A stretch of DNA of 64,000 nt from Bartonella sp. ML69XJBT. GTDB lineage: Bacteria > Pseudomonadota > Alphaproteobacteria > Rhizobiales > Rhizobiaceae. Location: positions 1 to 64,000 of the forward strand of contig NZ_JAQITB010000009.1 of NCBI RefSeq assembly GCF_028618515.1, given 5' to 3'. The notes beneath the pieces were generated by a model, which worked only from the letters and a program-made list of their open reading frames with translations, did no database searches and had not been told where the DNA came from. Numbering within the stretch: the stretch's first letter is position 1; each line of letters begins with the position of its first letter. Below, in pieces: positions 60,742-64,000 of the stretch. Made by a program: the position numbers and the translations under genes.

Positions 60742-60796
60742 CATCAGCTCCTTCGTTAAAAAGCAGAGTCAAAACATACTTTACAAAACCTTGGGC

Positions 60797-60825
60797 ATCA
60801 TATTGTTCGCGAATTTATTCGTCAA
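60797..60825 (-). promoter_or_regulatory. Sigma-70-type promoter of the atp operon
   Basis: On the minus strand TTGACG (60825-60820), a 17-base spacer, then TATGAT (60802-60797). It lies about 55 bases before the atpI start and is the clearest housekeeping promoter in the window. Confidence 0.7.
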
Positions 60826-61450
60826 GATGCTAAAAGAAATCTATCACAATTTATCGCAATAAATAATATGCCTTCCAATTTTACAAATTTCAATCACTGA
60901 TATATCTTAAAATAATCATCTCTCATCTGCAAATAATACAGTGCTCTCTCACCCTAATGCACACTCTCTCCTTATAACACAACTCTAAAACATATTGAAA
61001 AAATATCTTTATTGTATATCTCATCCATCATGAGTAAATAATATATGGTTCTCATGAGAGCTTTTTTATCTTAAAATATAATCTTCAGACTCTGATTTAT
61101 GGATTGTTCTATAAAGAGAATTTTAGATATAACTAATACAATTTTTCACAACTGTAAGCGCTTTCTTGATCGTCTCTTCACTGTTGAATATTGATAAACT
61201 AGGAAATAGCTTTGCTTTTTATTTGAATAAACCACTGTAAATTTGCTTTTCTGTCCCATAATGCTAAATGTTTAGCAATTTTCTTTACACAAAACAGCAT
61301 TGTTATGCGTTTTTTCCCAAAACGATTTTGTTTCATATATTGCTTCTTCTCACAACCTCTCCATAAACAATTTTCTTTTTTCTGGGCAAGAGAAGTTGAA
61401 ATAGCCGAATATTATGATATTCACTATCATAATACATTATTTTGAACTTT

Positions 61451-61660
61451 TCCCCACCAAAACACGAGGGCTTCTCTCAGAGCCTCTCTGTAAACAATCT
61501 GAATTTTCTCGAAGGTAGCCTTACTGTTGACCCCCATAATGTTTCATCTCATAAACACTTTGGACAGACTCTACTCTGAATATTCGCCATACAATTCATA
61601 AAAACACCCCATATGTACAGTTTTATATGCCTCATATCACTATGCTAAAGAATGACGTTT
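61451..61660 (+). repeat. Diverged direct repeat, copy B (right of atp operon)
   Basis: Partner of the repeat at 57353-57556, same orientation, with blocks in the same order and about two thirds identity by eye over the best parts. All plus-strand frames contain stops. The two copies bracket the whole atp operon. Confidence 0.45.
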
Positions 61661-61737
61661 ACGCTACAACAAAATGAAGCAATCTCTTGCTCAATAAAGA
61701 GCTGTTTTCTCTTTTATTAAAAATAACGCTATTATCT

Positions 61738-61757
61738 ATTGAATTGATCAATTCAAT
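61738..61757. repeat. Perfect 20-base palindrome near the der stop
   Basis: ATTGAATTGATCAATTCAAT reads the same on both strands. It lies about 85 bases after the der stop codon. It may form a small hairpin or bind a dimeric protein; without a T-run it is a poor terminator. Confidence 0.4.
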
Positions 61758-61840
61758 CTTGAGAATAATACATTATATTTGTGAAATAAGCTGACTTTTC
61801 AATGCATTATTCAACAGACCTTCACTTACTCAAAGAAGAA

Positions 61841-63268
61841 TTATTTCTTTCTGGAACGTACTGCAAAAGGATTATCAGATGCTCGTAATGATATGCGAAT
61901 TGGTACACCAGGCATATCAAACGTATCACGCAATCCATTGGACAGATAACGTAAATACGATTGAGGCATTACTTTTGGTCGCGAACAAGAAATCACAAAC
62001 CCAGGGGGACGTGTCTTAACCTGTGTTATATATTTAACTTTAAGTCGACGCCCCGAAATTGCCGGTGGAGGATGATGCGCAACAACAGTTTCAAGCCATC
62101 GATTCAATTTGCCCGTGGAAATACGGCGATTCCATACACGGTGCATCATCATGATATTTTCCATCAGTTTATCAATTCCCTGACCGTATTGGCCTGATAA
62201 AGGGACAGCTCTTAAACCACGAACCTGTGGGAGAAGGCGGCTACATTTTTCATGCAAATCAATCAATGTTTCCTGACTATTCTCTACAAGATCCCACTTA
62301 TTAAAAGCAATAAGCGGAACGCGTCCTTCACGAATCACAAGATCAGCAATTTGCAAATCTTGCTTTTCAAAAGGTATCGTTGCATCAAAAACAATTACCA
62401 CAACCTCTGCAAAACGAATGGCACGTAAAGTATCCGCAACAGAAAGTTTTTCTAATTTTTCTTGAATTTTTGACTTTCGACGCAGACCTGCAGTATCAAA
62501 AAGTTTAATATGTCGACCGCGCCATTGCCAATCTACCGAAATAGAATCGCGCGTAAGTCCCGCTTCTGGTCCTGTTAATAATCGTTCTTGTTTCAACATG
62601 CTATTGATGAGAGTTGATTTTCCTGTATTGGGACGCCCTGCAATTGCAATCCGAATGGGCTTATTTTCATCGTAAACACACTCCTCTTCTTGCAAATCTT
62701 CCACATCATCACCAACAGATGCAGGCTCTACAGCAATAGTCTCTCCTTTGTGTTCTCTTTCAAAAGCACGCGCTCTACCAATAGCATCTATAATTGCATC
62801 ACGAAGATCTGTAAGCCCCAAACCATGTTCAGCAGATATTGGACAAGGCTCTCCAAACCCTAATGACCACGCTTCATACTCTCCTCCTTTTGCCGCTTTC
62901 GACTCAGACTTATTGGCAACAAGCACAATTGGTTTTCCTGACTTGCGTATCAGCGAAGCAAAATTTAAATCACTTGGTGTTACTCCGCTTTTCGCATCAA
63001 ACATAAATAAAATAAGATCTGCTTCATCAATAGCTACTTTTGTTTGAGAACGCATACGCCCCTCAAGGGTATGATCAGCTGCCTCTTCCAAACCGGCTGT
63101 ATCAATCACATCAAAACGCAAATCTTGAAGTTTTGCCGCATGAATACGCCGATCACGTGTAACGCCCGGCTTATCATCAACCAACGCTAATTTTTGCCCA
63201 ACTAACCGGTTAAAAAGTGTTGATTTCCCAACATTGGGGCGCCCAACGATAGCAATGGTAAGGGACAT
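61841..63268 (-). CDS. der: Ribosome-associated GTPase Der (EngA)
   Basis: Tandem-domain GTPase for 50S ribosomal subunit assembly. The 475-residue protein has two G domains, each with a P-loop ([12 protein letters not shown] near 8; [12 protein letters not shown] near 210), DTAGLEE/DTAGLRR switch II and N/TKxD-type motifs (ANKSES; FNKWDL), plus a C-terminal KH-like domain. In the first G domain the NKxD motif reads NKSE. ATG 63268 is used because AAGGAA precedes it; a longer frame would overlap the upstream gene. Confidence 0.96.
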   Translation of the reverse strand: MSLTIAIVGRPNVGKSTLFNRLVGQKLALVDDKPGVTRDRRIHAAKLQDLRFDVIDTAGLEEAADHTLEGRMRSQTKVAIDEADLILFMFDAKSGVTPSDLNFASLIRKSGKPIVLVANKSESKAAKGGEYEAWSLGFGEPCPISAEHGLGLTDLRDAIIDAIGRARAFEREHKGETIAVEPASVGDDVEDLQEEECVYDENKPIRIAIAGRPNTGKSTLINSMLKQERLLTGPEAGLTRDSISVDWQWRGRHIKLFDTAGLRRKSKIQEKLEKLSVADTLRAIRFAEVVVIVFDATIPFEKQDLQIADLVIREGRVPLIAFNKWDLVENSQETLIDLHEKCSRLLPQVRGLRAVPLSGQYGQGIDKLMENIMMMHRVWNRRISTGKLNRWLETVVAHHPPPAISGRRLKVKYITQVKTRPPGFVISCSRPKVMPQSYLRYLSNGLRDTFDMPGVPIRISLRASDNPFAVRSRKK

Positions 63269-63272
63269 AGAT

Positions 63273-63944
63273 TTATTCCTTATTTGCTTTGCCCTCAGCT
63301 TGCATAAGCTCAAGCATAATTCGAGCCCGATCTATTACTTTTGATCTCAGCACACCTTCTGTAGAAATTTTCCGAAAATAATCAGCTGCTTCATCCATCT
63401 TACCTGCTTTATATGCTGCTAAACCTAAAGCCTCTCTTGCTAACATACGCATAGGATCAATATCATTTGCCATCTCTTTGACACGCTTTTTGACATCATC
63501 GAAGGTTCCTGTATCAACCAAAATATAGGCAGCACGAATTCTTGCAACTTGCCGCAAAATTTGCGGTGCTTTTTCATCAGCAGCAACGGAATCAAAAGCC
63601 TCTACCGATTTAACAACATCACCTTGTTCCATAAATAAAGAGGCTTCATGCAAACGAGCAAGAAAAGGATATCCTCCAAAATGAGAGACTTTAACATCTT
63701 CCAATTGCTTTAGCGCCTCATCAAATTGACGTTTATCCGCAAAATCAAAGCTTTTCACAAATGCATCACCAATAGAACCGGCTTTTTTTATCTGCTCATG
63801 ATGATAAACTTGATAAGCAATTATCATGAATATAAAAAGAACAACTGCCCCAATAATTGAAAAACCATAACGCCTCCAAAAAGCAAGAGCCTTTTCCTGA
63901 CGAAATTCTGCATTAACTTCAGCAATAAAACTATCATACGACAT
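63273..63944 (-). CDS. TPR-containing membrane protein (YfgM-like)
   Basis: A 223-residue protein with a cytoplasmic N-terminus (about 1-24), one membrane helix ([20 protein letters not shown]) and a periplasmic TPR-like region. The N-terminal [20 protein letters not shown] block is typical of the TPR_21 family that includes YfgM, an ancillary subunit of the SecYEG translocon. It is four bases from the der start and therefore operonic, as in other Alphaproteobacteria. Confidence 0.9.
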   Translation of the reverse strand: MSYDSFIAEVNAEFRQEKALAFWRRYGFSIIGAVVLFIFMIIAYQVYHHEQIKKAGSIGDAFVKSFDFADKRQFDEALKQLEDVKVSHFGGYPFLARLHEASLFMEQGDVVKSVEAFDSVAADEKAPQILRQVARIRAAYILVDTGTFDDVKKRVKEMANDIDPMRMLAREALGLAAYKAGKMDEAADYFRKISTEGVLRSKVIDRARIMLELMQAEGKANKE

Positions 63945-64000
63945 GTATCATACCTTGGAAAAATTACTTTCTTGTGCTTTTACGCATAAATGAACAAAGA

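Larger units (their letters stand above)
60826..61840. other. Intergenic relic region between atp operon and der
   Basis: About 1 kb, AT-rich, non-coding by my reading. It holds copy B of the diverged repeat (61451-61660) and a perfect 20-base palindrome (61738-61757). Confidence 0.5.

Overview
The window is AT-rich alphaproteobacterial chromosome and fits the genus Bartonella (Rhizobiales). The grounds are a MucR/Ros-type zinc-finger regulator, a CcrM-type GANTC adenine methyltransferase, an IalB-family invasion-associated protein, a split ATP synthase b/b' pair in an atpI-B-E-F'-F operon, and gene blocks typical of Rhizobiales. AT-rich gaps littered with decayed phage genes also match reduced Bartonella genomes. 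Species cannot be fixed from the sequence alone. No tRNA, rRNA or CRISPR array was recognised.

Layout. 0.3-8 kb: mucR, sufE, a small DUF5330-like membrane protein, a membrane-anchored peptidoglycan-binding protein, ppdK, a DsbA-like thioredoxin and a DUF721/DciA-like protein. 8-12 kb: mutY, a degenerate second piece of ccrM, ccrM itself and a HAD phosphatase. 12-15 kb: an AT-rich accessory pocket with three tandem paralogous small exported proteins of unknown function. 15-22.6 kb: threonine synthase, an M16 processing peptidase, a large 7TM-PAS-GGDEF-EAL protein with degenerate catalytic motifs, a YqgE/AlgH protein and a DsbD-like periplasmic protein. 23-29 kb: the overlapping block ispH-thrB-rnhA, an isolated ctaB, an ialB-type gene and tldD.

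29.4-42.4 kb: a dense minus-strand block runs from dnaJ-like and fabI through aroC-ribB-xseB-dxs-tlyA to an RNA m5U methyltransferase. It covers isoprenoid precursor, riboflavin, aromatic and fatty-acid synthesis plus rRNA modification. pdxH, ubiA and purD follow. 42.4-44 kb: prophage debris, made of a frameshifted hexapeptide-repeat protein and a tyrosine integrase with a TGG-to-TGA nonsense change and no catalytic domain. 44-51 kb: minus-strand housekeeping genes, including the rnhB-sua5-FAD oxidoreductase operon and sppA followed by a 59-codon ORF that overlaps ispE by ATGA. 51-57 kb: polyprenyl diphosphate synthase, a TPR lipoprotein-like gene and glyQ-glyS. 58-60.8 kb: the ATP synthase Fo operon with a clear promoter and a stem-loop after atpE. 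61.8-64 kb: der and a YfgM-like TPR membrane protein.

Most of the window is ordinary core genome. The parts that stand out are the tandem secreted-protein family with its structured leader, the scattered remains of one integrase family (at least five copies), the decayed ccrM duplicate, and two related direct repeats flanking the atp operon.
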